A stretch of DNA of 9,838 nt from Planctomycetaceae bacterium (GTDB lineage: Bacteria > Planctomycetota > Planctomycetia > Pirellulales > Pirellulaceae), in assembly GCA_022614795.1 (NCBI GenBank), contig JAKEHX010000563.1, forward strand, positions 1 to 9,838, read 5' to 3'. The notes beneath the pieces were generated by a model. The model worked only from the letters and a program-made list of their open reading frames with translations, was not told the origin of the DNA and made no database searches. This document shows positions 1 to 5,427 of the stretch, one piece after another (positions within the stretch are counted from its first letter, which is position 1; the number at the start of each line of letters is the position of its first letter). The translations under genes were made by a program, and so were the position numbers.

Positions 1-142
1 CTCGAATGGATCGCCTCCACGAGCGTGACCGAACTCCATGACGGGACAACACCTTGCGTCGACTCGGGATAACCCCCCGAACATTCAACTACTGAAATTG
101 AGAAGAAACGTCAACGTTCTATGGCCGTTGATCGGGCGGGCG
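1..142. other. Left-edge gap, no assignable gene
   Basis: No gene can be assigned here. On the plus strand an open frame enters from the left edge and stops at TAA 70-72 (last residues TPCVDSG), so it could be the 3' end of a gene lying to the left. On the minus strand an ATG at 39-37 opens a frame that runs off the left edge (MEFGHARGG...), but no Shine-Dalgarno precedes it. Neither choice is supported beyond 25 codons. Positions 73-142, just downstream of the minus-strand gene that stops at 143, show no convincing terminator hairpin. Confidence 0.3.
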
Positions 143-1288
143 TTACCTGGCGGGACCAATCACAAAGGGAAGGCGGACGTATTCGGGCTGGCCCTGCCGA
201 TCGATGCGGTCGAACTGGTCCACCTCGAACGGCCGGCCGATCCGGTTGCCGGCCAGGTCTTCGAGCGTGGTGTCGATCACCAGCTCGTACTTTCCGGCCA
301 TCCATGGCTGGTCAGCCGTGAATTGCCAACTGCGCTCGTCCTTGCCGAGGGTCACATCGCCGGCGAGGGGCTTGCCGTCCGGTCCGGCCACCGTAATCGC
401 CCGCAGAGCGAGGGCCCGATCGAGCGGCTGTGGGAAGGCGACCACGAGTGGGTCGCTGCTGCGGCTCGTTGGGGAGGCAATCTTCCACGCCTTGTGATCG
501 ATGGCCGTTTCGACCGGCGGGCCCGCCGTAAATGTCTTGCGAAAATCGTCGGCCAGCGCCTGGCCGGCGGCGTCATGCCAGCCTTTGGTAATGACCAGGG
601 TGTACTTGCCCCCCGCCTCGAGCACCGGGCCGTGCTCCTCGCGCGGCGAAAGCCCGCGCTTGATGCGGCCCGGATCGATGAAGAGCGTCAGGCGCGTGCC
701 GCTGGTGTCCCACAGCTCTTCGCCGATTTCAAGGAAGGGGCGGAGCACCGGCCGGCCGTCGGCCTTGAGCAAGGTTAGGTGTTCGTAAGCCTCGCCGCGG
801 GCCATCGGCGTCGCGAAGTGCAGATAGAAGCGAAGCTGGTTTTCGGGAAGCGTCGCGGCGGAGGGATAGACCGTCGTGACGCGGGGCGGCTCGCCTTTGG
901 GAGAAGCGGGCAGCTCAAAAACGTGCTCGTAACGCGACGGCGCCGAGTCGCGGCTGGCGGCCGGCAAGAAAACTTCGGCGTAATACGCCAGCCCGGCCCG
1001 CAGCGGAAACTGCGGCGTGAAGCGGAGCACATCCTTTTGTACCTGGTAGGTTCCGCTTACCGCCGGCTGGCCGGCCTGGGCGTGCTTGCCGACATAGACC
1101 GAAAGCACACGCGCCCAGGCTGAATCGTCGGCAGGGAGCTTGGCAAATTGGGCAAGCAAGTCGGCAGGCAAGCCAGCGACTTCAATGGCCACAGGAGCAC
1201 CGCCCTTCTCCACGAGGCGGAACTTGGGGTCGGCGGCAGAAAGGCGGCTGCCGATTAGGAGCAACGAGATTGCTGCAAGCCATCTCAT
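143..1288 (-). CDS. Exported protein with SbsA-type Ig-like (Big_5-like) modules
   Basis: This gene encodes 381 residues. Residues 1-18 form a signal peptide (hydrophobic LAAISLLLIG, then SRLSA before ADPKF), so the product is exported. The rest reads as about three Ig-like modules of the Big_5/SbsA kind. The middle module (about 135-255) has VYPSAATLPENQLRFYLHFATPM, an LxLFIDPGRIKRGL segment, GGKYTLVITKGWHDAAGQ and a closing KTFTAG. The last module (about 275-360) has AGKYELVIDTTLEDLAGNRIG, close to the family's 'Y-V-D-x-AGN' ending. The first (about 60-127) is more degenerate. No catalytic motif is visible, so an adhesive or scaffold role in the envelope is only a guess. The ATG has GGAG nine bases upstream. 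The gene lies 100 bp downstream of another exported-protein gene on the same strand, so the two may share a transcript. Confidence 0.85.
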   Translation of the reverse strand: MRWLAAISLLLIGSRLSAADPKFRLVEKGGAPVAIEVAGLPADLLAQFAKLPADDSAWARVLSVYVGKHAQAGQPAVSGTYQVQKDVLRFTPQFPLRAGLAYYAEVFLPAASRDSAPSRYEHVFELPASPKGEPPRVTTVYPSAATLPENQLRFYLHFATPMARGEAYEHLTLLKADGRPVLRPFLEIGEELWDTSGTRLTLFIDPGRIKRGLSPREEHGPVLEAGGKYTLVITKGWHDAAGQALADDFRKTFTAGPPVETAIDHKAWKIASPTSRSSDPLVVAFPQPLDRALALRAITVAGPDGKPLAGDVTLGKDERSWQFTADQPWMAGKYELVIDTTLEDLAGNRIGRPFEVDQFDRIDRQGQPEYVRLPFVIGPAR

Positions 1289-1343
1289 CGTTCGACACTC
1301 CGACGCGTCCGAGTTGGCGCGTTTTACATCCGCTCACCCATCA

Positions 1344-1362
1344 CCCCGACCAATGGTCGGGG
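1344..1362. repeat. Perfect 8-bp stem-loop between the two exported-protein genes
   Basis: CCCCGACC (1344-1351) and GGTCGGGG (1355-1362) are exact reverse complements around a 3-base loop. The hairpin sits in the 100-bp gap between the two minus-strand genes, with no T run on that strand, so it is not a standard intrinsic terminator. It could be a transcript-processing or stabilising hairpin, or an interspersed short repeat. Confidence 0.6.
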
Positions 1363-1388
1363 CTTTGAACAACGGCGAGGCAAATCGC

Positions 1389-2495
1389 CTACGGCAGGGC
1401 CACGGCCTTGAGGTCCAGACCGCTCGTACTCTTGACCAGCAGCACGGCCTGCTTCTCATTCAACTTGTCGAGCTGCATCACCCCTTCCAGCTGGGCGATC
1501 GTTTCATACGGCAGGCCCGCCTTGCCGCCGCCCGTGACAGGCTCGGTAAGCGCCGGCTGTTTGTCAATTGTCTCGGTGCTGATCTTCATCACCCCGCGAG
1601 CGCTGTTGGCAAGGAGCAAATACTGCTTGCCGTCCTTTTCATAGACGATCATGTCGAGCGGCTGGTTGCGATTGCCCAACTCGGCCACTGTCTTGCCGCG
1701 GACTTTTTCGCCGGCCTTCAGGCTCGACACCGGGAACGACACCAGCGGCGTGCAGGTATAAGCGGCCAAAAGCTGCGGCTCGCCACCGACGATGAACGGC
1801 ACAAAGGTCCGCACCGGCGAGCGGGTTTCGAGTGCCGCGCCGTGAGCCGTGTGGACGATCTCGACGCTGGTGCCGGTATCGGCGGCAGCGAACGGGAAGG
1901 GAATCGCCCGGAGCTTGCTGGCGAACTCTTCATTCGAGAGGCCGGCGATATAGAGCTTGCCATCGACGAAGGCCAGGTCGGTGATCGCTTCGTTGCGGAG
2001 ACTCCTGCCCTTCTTGTCCTGGCGGCCGGCCTCTGGCGCGTTCGTCAGGGCCACCTTGGCATAGGCGACCTTATCGAGCGGCAGGACCGTCACCTGGCCC
2101 GCCCCATCGACGCGGCAAATCGCCGGCTGGGCGTCGGGGCCCTTGCCGCGCGACACGCTCAGATAAGCGATGCCCGTGCCCGGCTCGATCGCCACGTCGT
2201 TGATCGAAATGTCGGCCGCTTCGGTGCCCAACAGAGCGGCCACTTTGGAATCCACCCCTTCCAACTTGAAGCCGTCGCCGAGAGCCGCCTTGGGCGCTTC
2301 ACCCACGCCGATGGCAAAGATCGCGGCCCCTTGAGTGTCGCCGACGAACAGCACCCCCTTGGGTCCGAAAGCGAGCGGCCCGGCCGATTTCAGATCGGGT
2401 TTGCCCGATTCGGTGAGCCCCTTGATGTCGGCAGCAGCCGCGACACTTGCGACCAGTACAGCCGCCAGACTGACGAGCGAGAACAGGCGAGACAT
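1389..2495 (-). CDS. Exported beta-propeller-like protein of unknown function
   Basis: The gene encodes 368 residues from the ATG at 2495. I prefer this start to an in-frame ATG 96 bp further upstream. It is preceded by GGAGG seven to eight bases away, and it places a clean signal peptide (MSRLFSLVSLAAVLVASVAAA, cleaved near AAA-ADIKG) at the N-terminus; the upstream extension is arginine/proline-rich and unlike a leader. The mature part has recurring short segments such as GPLAFGPKGVLFVGDTQGAAIFAI, INDVAIEPGTGIAYLSVSRG, ITDLAFVDGKLYIAGLS and LDMIVYEKDGKQYLLLANSARG. These look like blades of an NHL/SMP-30-type propeller. No enzyme motif, haem site or lipobox was seen. It is probably periplasmic or on the cell surface. 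The Ig-like protein gene follows 100 bp downstream, so the two may be an operon. Close planctomycete homologues are likely, but I cannot name a function. Confidence 0.85.
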   Translation of the reverse strand: MSRLFSLVSLAAVLVASVAAAADIKGLTESGKPDLKSAGPLAFGPKGVLFVGDTQGAAIFAIGVGEAPKAALGDGFKLEGVDSKVAALLGTEAADISINDVAIEPGTGIAYLSVSRGKGPDAQPAICRVDGAGQVTVLPLDKVAYAKVALTNAPEAGRQDKKGRSLRNEAITDLAFVDGKLYIAGLSNEEFASKLRAIPFPFAAADTGTSVEIVHTAHGAALETRSPVRTFVPFIVGGEPQLLAAYTCTPLVSFPVSSLKAGEKVRGKTVAELGNRNQPLDMIVYEKDGKQYLLLANSARGVMKISTETIDKQPALTEPVTGGGKAGLPYETIAQLEGVMQLDKLNEKQAVLLVKSTSGLDLKAVALP

Positions 2496-2689
2496 GATCG
2501 AATCCTCCGCGAGAAAGAAGGCGAAACTTCGACGTGGAAAAGGCGGCCCGCGGCCAACCAGCGGCCGCGGGCCGCACCTCCCCTGTCCCAAGCGAATTGT
2601 CCGGTCCCCAAGCGACCGACCGGACCGCCTAAAACGATAACGCGCCGCGAGGAGAATTTCACTCCCCTTGGAAAAAATGTGCCGGCGGG
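2496..2689. promoter_or_regulatory. Divergent upstream region with two strong GC-rich stem-loops
   Basis: This stretch lies upstream of the minus-strand propeller gene and, together with element A, upstream of the plus-strand small gene. Two exact inverted repeats are visible. GCGGCCCGCGGCC (2543-2555) pairs with 2563-2575 over 13 bp around a 7-base loop, and GTCCGGTC (2599-2606) pairs with GACCGGAC (2618-2625). CCCAAGCGA is also directly repeated at 2587-2595 and 2607-2615, 20 bp apart. If transcription starts upstream of these, they lie in the 5' untranslated RNA of the propeller gene, the first about 48 bases from its start codon. They could be operators or RNA hairpins. No promoter hexamers could be called with confidence. 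Confidence 0.4.
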
Positions 2690-2928
2690 GGCGCCAGGAG
2701 CATGTTCGTCCTCGTCGTCGTCCTCGTCGTCGTCCTCGTGCTCGTGCTCGTCCTCGTCCTCGAATGGGGCCGGCAACGGCGTACGAGCACGAAGAGCAGG
2801 CGAGGACGAGTATTCATCCTGCAGCTTTCCCGCAATCGACGACGAGGACGAGGACGAGCAGGAGGACGAGGACGAGTACGAGTACGAGGTACAGCGAGCG
2901 TCAACTTGGCTGTTTTGATATGCTGAAA
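2690..2928. repeat. GAGGAC-type long hairpin repeat, copy A
   Basis: A pyrimidine-rich arm of CGTCCT/CGTCGT triplets (2707-2762) is followed about 75 bases later by its purine-rich counterpart (2837-2889, GACGAG/GAGTAC units). The loop-proximal 18 bp pair exactly (2745-2762 with 2843-2860); the outer parts pair with mismatches. The interior and both ends match copy B at 3154-3318. The left end reads GGCGCCAGGAGCAT. The interior has GGGGCCGGCAACGGCGTAC and ATCGACGACGAG. The right end has TGGCTGTTTTGA, then GATATGCTGAAA. All frames through it give low-complexity peptides (DEDEYEYE, SSSSSS, RPRPR), so long open frames crossing it are artefacts. It ends 27 bases before the start codon of the small gene. 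Confidence 0.8.
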
Positions 2929-2955
2929 GCGCTTCTCGCAATGGAGGATATCGCC

Positions 2956-3147
2956 ATGGCCGAGTCCCAATTGACGTTGACGGTTGAGGAACGCGCATTT
3001 CTGGTGAGTCTCCTGGAAACAGCCCAGAAAGAAACGCGGATCGAGGAGCATCGGACGCGAGCGCCAACCTACCGGGAGCATGTGGTCCATCAGGGAGATC
3101 TGATTGCCGCCCTCCTTGGCAAACTTCGCGAGGCGGCGAAAAAGTAA
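2956..3147 (+). CDS. Small conserved-looking helical protein, 63 residues
   Basis: The ATG at 2956 has GGAGG (2943-2947) eight bases upstream, which decides the start over the ATG at 2941. The product begins MAESQLTLTVEERAFLVSLL and ends KLREAAKK. It is highly charged, has no signal peptide or membrane segment, and reads as two or three amphipathic helices: residues 9-28 (VEERAFLVSLLETAQKETRI) and about 44-62 (HQGDLIAALLGKLREAAKK), joined by a basic, tyrosine-containing linker. I recall similar short proteins with an 'EERxFLxxLLExAxKxTRxEEHRTR' core in planctomycete genomes, but know no assigned function. The gene sits exactly between hairpin repeats A and B: B begins about six bases after its stop. 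It could be a stand-alone regulator or a gene carried with the repeats. The good ribosome site and non-repetitive sequence argue that it is real. Confidence 0.7.
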   Translation: MAESQLTLTVEERAFLVSLLETAQKETRIEEHRTRAPTYREHVVHQGDLIAALLGKLREAAKK

Positions 3148-3153
3148 GGCCCC

Positions 3154-3318
3154 GGCGCAGGGGTATTGTCTGTCCTCGTCCTCGTCCTCGTACTCGTCCT
3201 CGGATCGGGGCAGAGCGCGTACCCATTTCGACAACGAGAACGAGTACGAGGACGAGGACGAGTACGAGAGCAATGGGCGCGTGGCTGTCTTGACCCGTTC
3301 ACGGCCGATATGCTGAAA
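3154..3318. repeat. GAGGAC-type long hairpin repeat, copy B
   Basis: This is a second, shorter copy of the element at 2690-2928. The left arm (3174-3203) and right arm (3229-3268) pair exactly over 21 bp (3176-3196 with 3241-3261), with further imperfect pairing on both sides. The left end reads GGCGCAGGGGTAT, the interior keeps GGGGCAGAGCGCGTAC and TCGACAACGAG, and the right end keeps TGGCTGTCTTGA and GATATGCTGAAA. It lacks about 45 bases of the loop present in copy A. It fills the whole gap between the small gene (stop at 3147) and the kinase gene (start at 3323). Confidence 0.8.
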
Positions 3319-3322
3319 CCCC

Positions 3323-4456
3323 GTGATCACGCTCGACCGCCTCGAAACCGTCCTCCGCACGCTCCCCCGACTGACGATCGGCCTGGTGGGCGATTTGTTT
3401 CTCGATCGGTACCTCGAACTGGTTCCCGGCAGCCGGGAGATGTCGATCGAGACGGGCCTGGAGGCGTATCAGGTCGAGAGGGTGCGCAATTCGCCCGGAG
3501 CCTTGGGGACGGTGCTCAACAACCTGGCGGCGCTGGGCGTGGGCCTGCTTGTGCCGGTGAGCGTGATTGGAGACGACGGGCATGGATTCGATCTTTTGAA
3601 GGAGCTGCGCAAGCTGCCGGTCGATCCCGAGCACATTCTGTGCGTGCCCGAGCGCCTGACGCCGACGTATACCAAGCCGATGCGGCCCATCCACCGTAGT
3701 CCTCACGCTCCGCGTGAGGAAACCGTCACGCGGAGCCGACCCGCAGTGCGGGTGCCCCGGACTACGATGCACGAGCTGAACCGGCTCGACGTCCGCACCC
3801 GCTCGCCGCTTTCGCCGGAAGTGACTGCCCAGGTGTGCCGCCGCGTGGAGCAAGTATTTCGCACGTCCGACGGCTTGATCGTCCTCGATCAGCTGGTCGA
3901 TGAGAATTGCGGCGTCGTGAATGCACAGGTCCGGGCGACGCTCGCCCGCCTGGCCGCCGACGAGCCGCGGAAGCTGATCTACGTTGACAGCCGGCGGTTT
4001 TTGGGGGCGTTTGGCGCGGCAACACTAAAGGGGAACCGGTCGGAAGTGCTCGCGGCCGCGCGAACACTAACCCGAAGCGTCAGCGAGGACATACTAAGGC
4101 GAAGCGTCAGCGAGGAATGTACCGACAATGAGGTGGCCACCGCGCTGAGCCGGCTCGCCGATCGTAATTCCCGGCCCGCCTTCTGCACCGTCGGCGAGCG
4201 CGGCATCCTCGTCGCCCGCCCTGGCCTGGAAACGACGCTCGTTCCCGGCTGCCCGGCCGCTGGACCGGTCGATATCGTCGGCGCCGGCGACGCCGCCACC
4301 AGCGGCATCGTCACCGCGCTCCTGGCCGGCTGTGATGAGCTTGAAGCGGCCGCGGTTGGCAACCTCGTGGCGTCGATCACCGTGCAGCAGCTCGGCACGA
4401 CCGGGACTGCGTCGCCCGAGCAGGTGCGCCAGCGATGGCGGGAGATGCAGAAATAA
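3323..4456 (+). CDS. PfkB/RfaE-like carbohydrate kinase with repeat-derived insertions
   Basis: The 377-residue product belongs to the PfkB (ribokinase) family and most resembles the kinase half of HldE/RfaE, which phosphorylates a sugar phosphate with ATP in the cytoplasm. Visible signs are the N-terminal TIGLVGDLFLDRY (18-30), NSPGALGTVLNNLAALGVG (56-74) in place of the substrate-binding GG region, the core strand LIYVDSRR (218-225) with KGNRSEV, the ATP-site motif DIVGAGDAATSG (317-328) with probable catalytic base D323, and the C-terminal VQQLGTTGTASPEQV as in HldE. Two segments interrupt the fold: residues 125-148 (RSPHAPREE...) and about 249-266 (two RSVSE units). Without them the length is about 335, normal for the family. 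Both fall in likely loops, so activity may survive. The start is a GTG with no clear Shine-Dalgarno, directly after hairpin repeat B. The substrate is not determined; there is no nucleotidyltransferase domain. Confidence 0.85.
   Translation: MITLDRLETVLRTLPRLTIGLVGDLFLDRYLELVPGSREMSIETGLEAYQVERVRNSPGALGTVLNNLAALGVGLLVPVSVIGDDGHGFDLLKELRKLPVDPEHILCVPERLTPTYTKPMRPIHRSPHAPREETVTRSRPAVRVPRTTMHELNRLDVRTRSPLSPEVTAQVCRRVEQVFRTSDGLIVLDQLVDENCGVVNAQVRATLARLAADEPRKLIYVDSRRFLGAFGAATLKGNRSEVLAAARTLTRSVSEDILRRSVSEECTDNEVATALSRLADRNSRPAFCTVGERGILVARPGLETTLVPGCPAAGPVDIVGAGDAATSGIVTALLAGCDELEAAAVGNLVASITVQQLGTTGTASPEQVRQRWREMQK
3695..3766. repeat. 72-bp palindromic repeat inserted in frame in the kinase gene
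   Basis: The element is bounded by exact 8-bp terminal inverted repeats, CGTAGTCC (3695-3702) and GGACTACG (3759-3766). Inside are two more perfect hairpins: CCTCACGC/GCGTGAGG (3701-3708 with 3712-3719) and ACCCGCA/TGCGGGT (3739-3745 with 3747-3753). Its length is a multiple of three and it adds exactly 24 codons (residues 125-148) between TYTKPM and ELNRLDV, which are adjacent in HldE-type kinases. It has no stop in the gene's frame. Confidence 0.85.
4065..4117. repeat. Two tandem 27-bp-period units inside the kinase gene
   Basis: CGAAGCGTCAGCGAGGA occurs at 4073-4089 and again at 4100-4116, each preceded by ACTAA plus two bases. The period is 27 bp, nine codons, so the frame is kept and the peptide reads LTRSVSEDI then LRRSVSEEC. 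The block falls after the NRSEVLAAA helix of the kinase, where family members normally have a short turn. The peptide is one I recall from many unrelated planctomycete proteins, which points to an interspersed repeat rather than native kinase sequence. Confidence 0.75.
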
Positions 4457-4520
4457 GTAGTAGGCACACTCCGTGTGCCGTAGCCGACGGACGGCACACG
4501 GAGTGTGCCTACTACTTATT
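4452..4520. repeat. Perfect 30-bp inverted repeat overlapping the kinase stop codon
   Basis: Positions 4452-4481 and 4491-4520 are exact reverse complements over 30 bp, with a 9-base loop. The arms read AATAAGTAGTAGGCACACTC and onward to CCGT. The kinase TAA (4454-4456) lies inside the left arm. No T run follows, so this is not a classical intrinsic terminator, but an RNA stem this long would be expected to block 3' exonuclease or cause termination. The core GGCACACTCCGTGTGCC is itself a near-palindrome. Confidence 0.9.
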
Positions 4521-4707
4521 GGCGCCCCGTCCTTGTCGGTTGCCGGGTCCGGTGGTAATCTCAAGGCTGAGTTTGCGGGCATCCTTGCAATGGATTTAAT
4601 GGGACTTGTACCGGCCGTAACTCCGCCCTACGGCAAATCACGCTCCCAAAAGCCCCGATGAGTTCGGGCCGGCGCGGAAAGGCCACCACGCCGCTTCAGG
4701 TTTTGCC
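4521..4707. other. Gap before the CBS gene
   Basis: No gene is supported here. A short inverted repeat GCCGTA/TACGGC lies near 4614-4634. The stretch must carry the ribosome site and perhaps the promoter of the CBS gene, but no clear -35/-10 pair could be identified. Confidence 0.3.
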
Positions 4708-5172
4708 GTGGACTTTCAGCTGCATCTTGAAACCGAGTCGGTGGAGCATTGCCACCCGGCCAAGCCTCTGTGCGCTGCGCCCGATGATCCCATTCGCATG
4801 GTCCTGCGGCAGTTGCAGCAGGCCCGCACCGGCGCCGCGATGATCTGCGAAGGGGGCAAATTACAGGGTATTTTCACCGAACGCGACGCCCTGAAGCTGC
4901 TGGCCGATGAAGGCAACCTCGACGCTCCCGTGGCCAGCGTCATGATCAAAAATCCGGTGACGCTGCGGGCCAGCGACACGGTGGGGCACGCCATTGCGCT
5001 CATGAGTGCGGGCGGTTTTCGCCGCCTGCCGATTGTCGAAAGCGATGGCAAGATTGTGGGTGTGCTCAAAGTGTCGAACATCCTGCGTTACCTGGTCGAG
5101 CACTTTCCGAAAGTGGTCTATACGCTTCCTCCGGAGCCGCATTACAAGCCAAGCGCGCGGGAAGGGGCGTAA
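4708..5172 (+). CDS. Two-CBS-domain protein
   Basis: The product has 154 residues and consists almost wholly of one CBS pair (Bateman module). CBS 1 covers about 14-68 (VEHCHPAKPLCAAPDDPIRMVLRQL, then GIFTERD at 54-60). CBS 2 covers about 77-130 (VMIKNPVTLRASDTVGHAIALM, then GFRRLPIVESDGKIVGVLKVSNILRYL). Such modules bind adenine nucleotides, S-adenosylmethionine or NAD(H) and act as energy or redox sensors. No second effector domain is present, so it is probably a soluble regulator acting on a partner. The start is GTG 4708, with CAGG seven bases upstream; it is weak but gives the expected N-terminus. The gene precedes korA by 255 bp on the same strand, so it may act with the oxidoreductase, though nothing in the sequence proves this. 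The C-terminal tail VVYTLPPEPHYKPSAREGA lies outside the CBS fold. Confidence 0.85.
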   Translation: MDFQLHLETESVEHCHPAKPLCAAPDDPIRMVLRQLQQARTGAAMICEGGKLQGIFTERDALKLLADEGNLDAPVASVMIKNPVTLRASDTVGHAIALMSAGGFRRLPIVESDGKIVGVLKVSNILRYLVEHFPKVVYTLPPEPHYKPSAREGA

Positions 5173-5427
5173 AGGCCGCCTCAAAGAATGGCCATGAAAC
5201 AAGTGGCTCATTAAATCGACTGATATCCGCTATTACCATTGGACATGGAAGCGCAATAACCGGCACGAAGGGTGCCAGCTGCCCTTTCGTCCCGCCTGCC
5301 ACAGGCCGCAAGGCCGCGCAGCACCCGCTGCGTTGTCCCGCCTCTTGCCGATGAAATAATTCAACTAGCTTCCCGCTTAGGATTGATAGCCAAAGCGAGA
5401 CGCCGCAATAAGGGCTACCCCCCGATC
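5173..5427. promoter_or_regulatory. korA upstream gap, likely promoter region
   Basis: This gap has no supported gene. The in-frame upstream extension of korA to a GTG at 5272 gives a proline/arginine-rich peptide that does not match the enzyme family. Two AT-richer patches (about 5210-5245 and 5353-5397) contrast with the GC-rich surroundings and are the best places for a korA promoter. I cannot fix the -10/-35 elements. AAGGG at 5410-5414 is a possible ribosome site, 13 bases from the korA ATG, which is longer than ideal. Confidence 0.35.

Noticed and set aside
38..778. 246-residue plus-strand open frame
   Set aside because: It is antisense to the exported Ig-like protein, with no ribosome site and no recognisable domain.
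1140..2918. 592-residue plus-strand open frame ending in DEDEQEDEDEYEYE
   Set aside because: It runs antisense through a signal-peptide protein with a good ribosome site and then through hairpin repeat A; the acidic tail is the repeat translated, not a real domain.
2906..2924. TATGCT in GATATGCTGAAA as a promoter -10 carried by the hairpin elements
   Set aside because: No -35-like hexamer lies at 16-18 bp in either copy; in copy B TTGACC is only 13 bp away. The motif may still matter, but the promoter claim is not supported.
2390..3360. Minus-strand frames rich in Ser-Tyr or Arg-Pro (278 and 233 residues)
   Set aside because: The low-complexity stretches are GAGGAC repeats read on the other strand, and the frames overlap the better supported small gene.
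4457..4520. Classical intrinsic terminator after the kinase
   Set aside because: The stem is strong but is followed by GGCGCCCC and not a T run, so it is listed as a repeat with possible terminating effect.
5272..5427. 52-residue N-terminal extension of KorA from a GTG
   Set aside because: The peptide is Pro/Arg-rich and unlike any oxidoreductase N-terminus; the ATG at 5428 gives the family's usual beginning.
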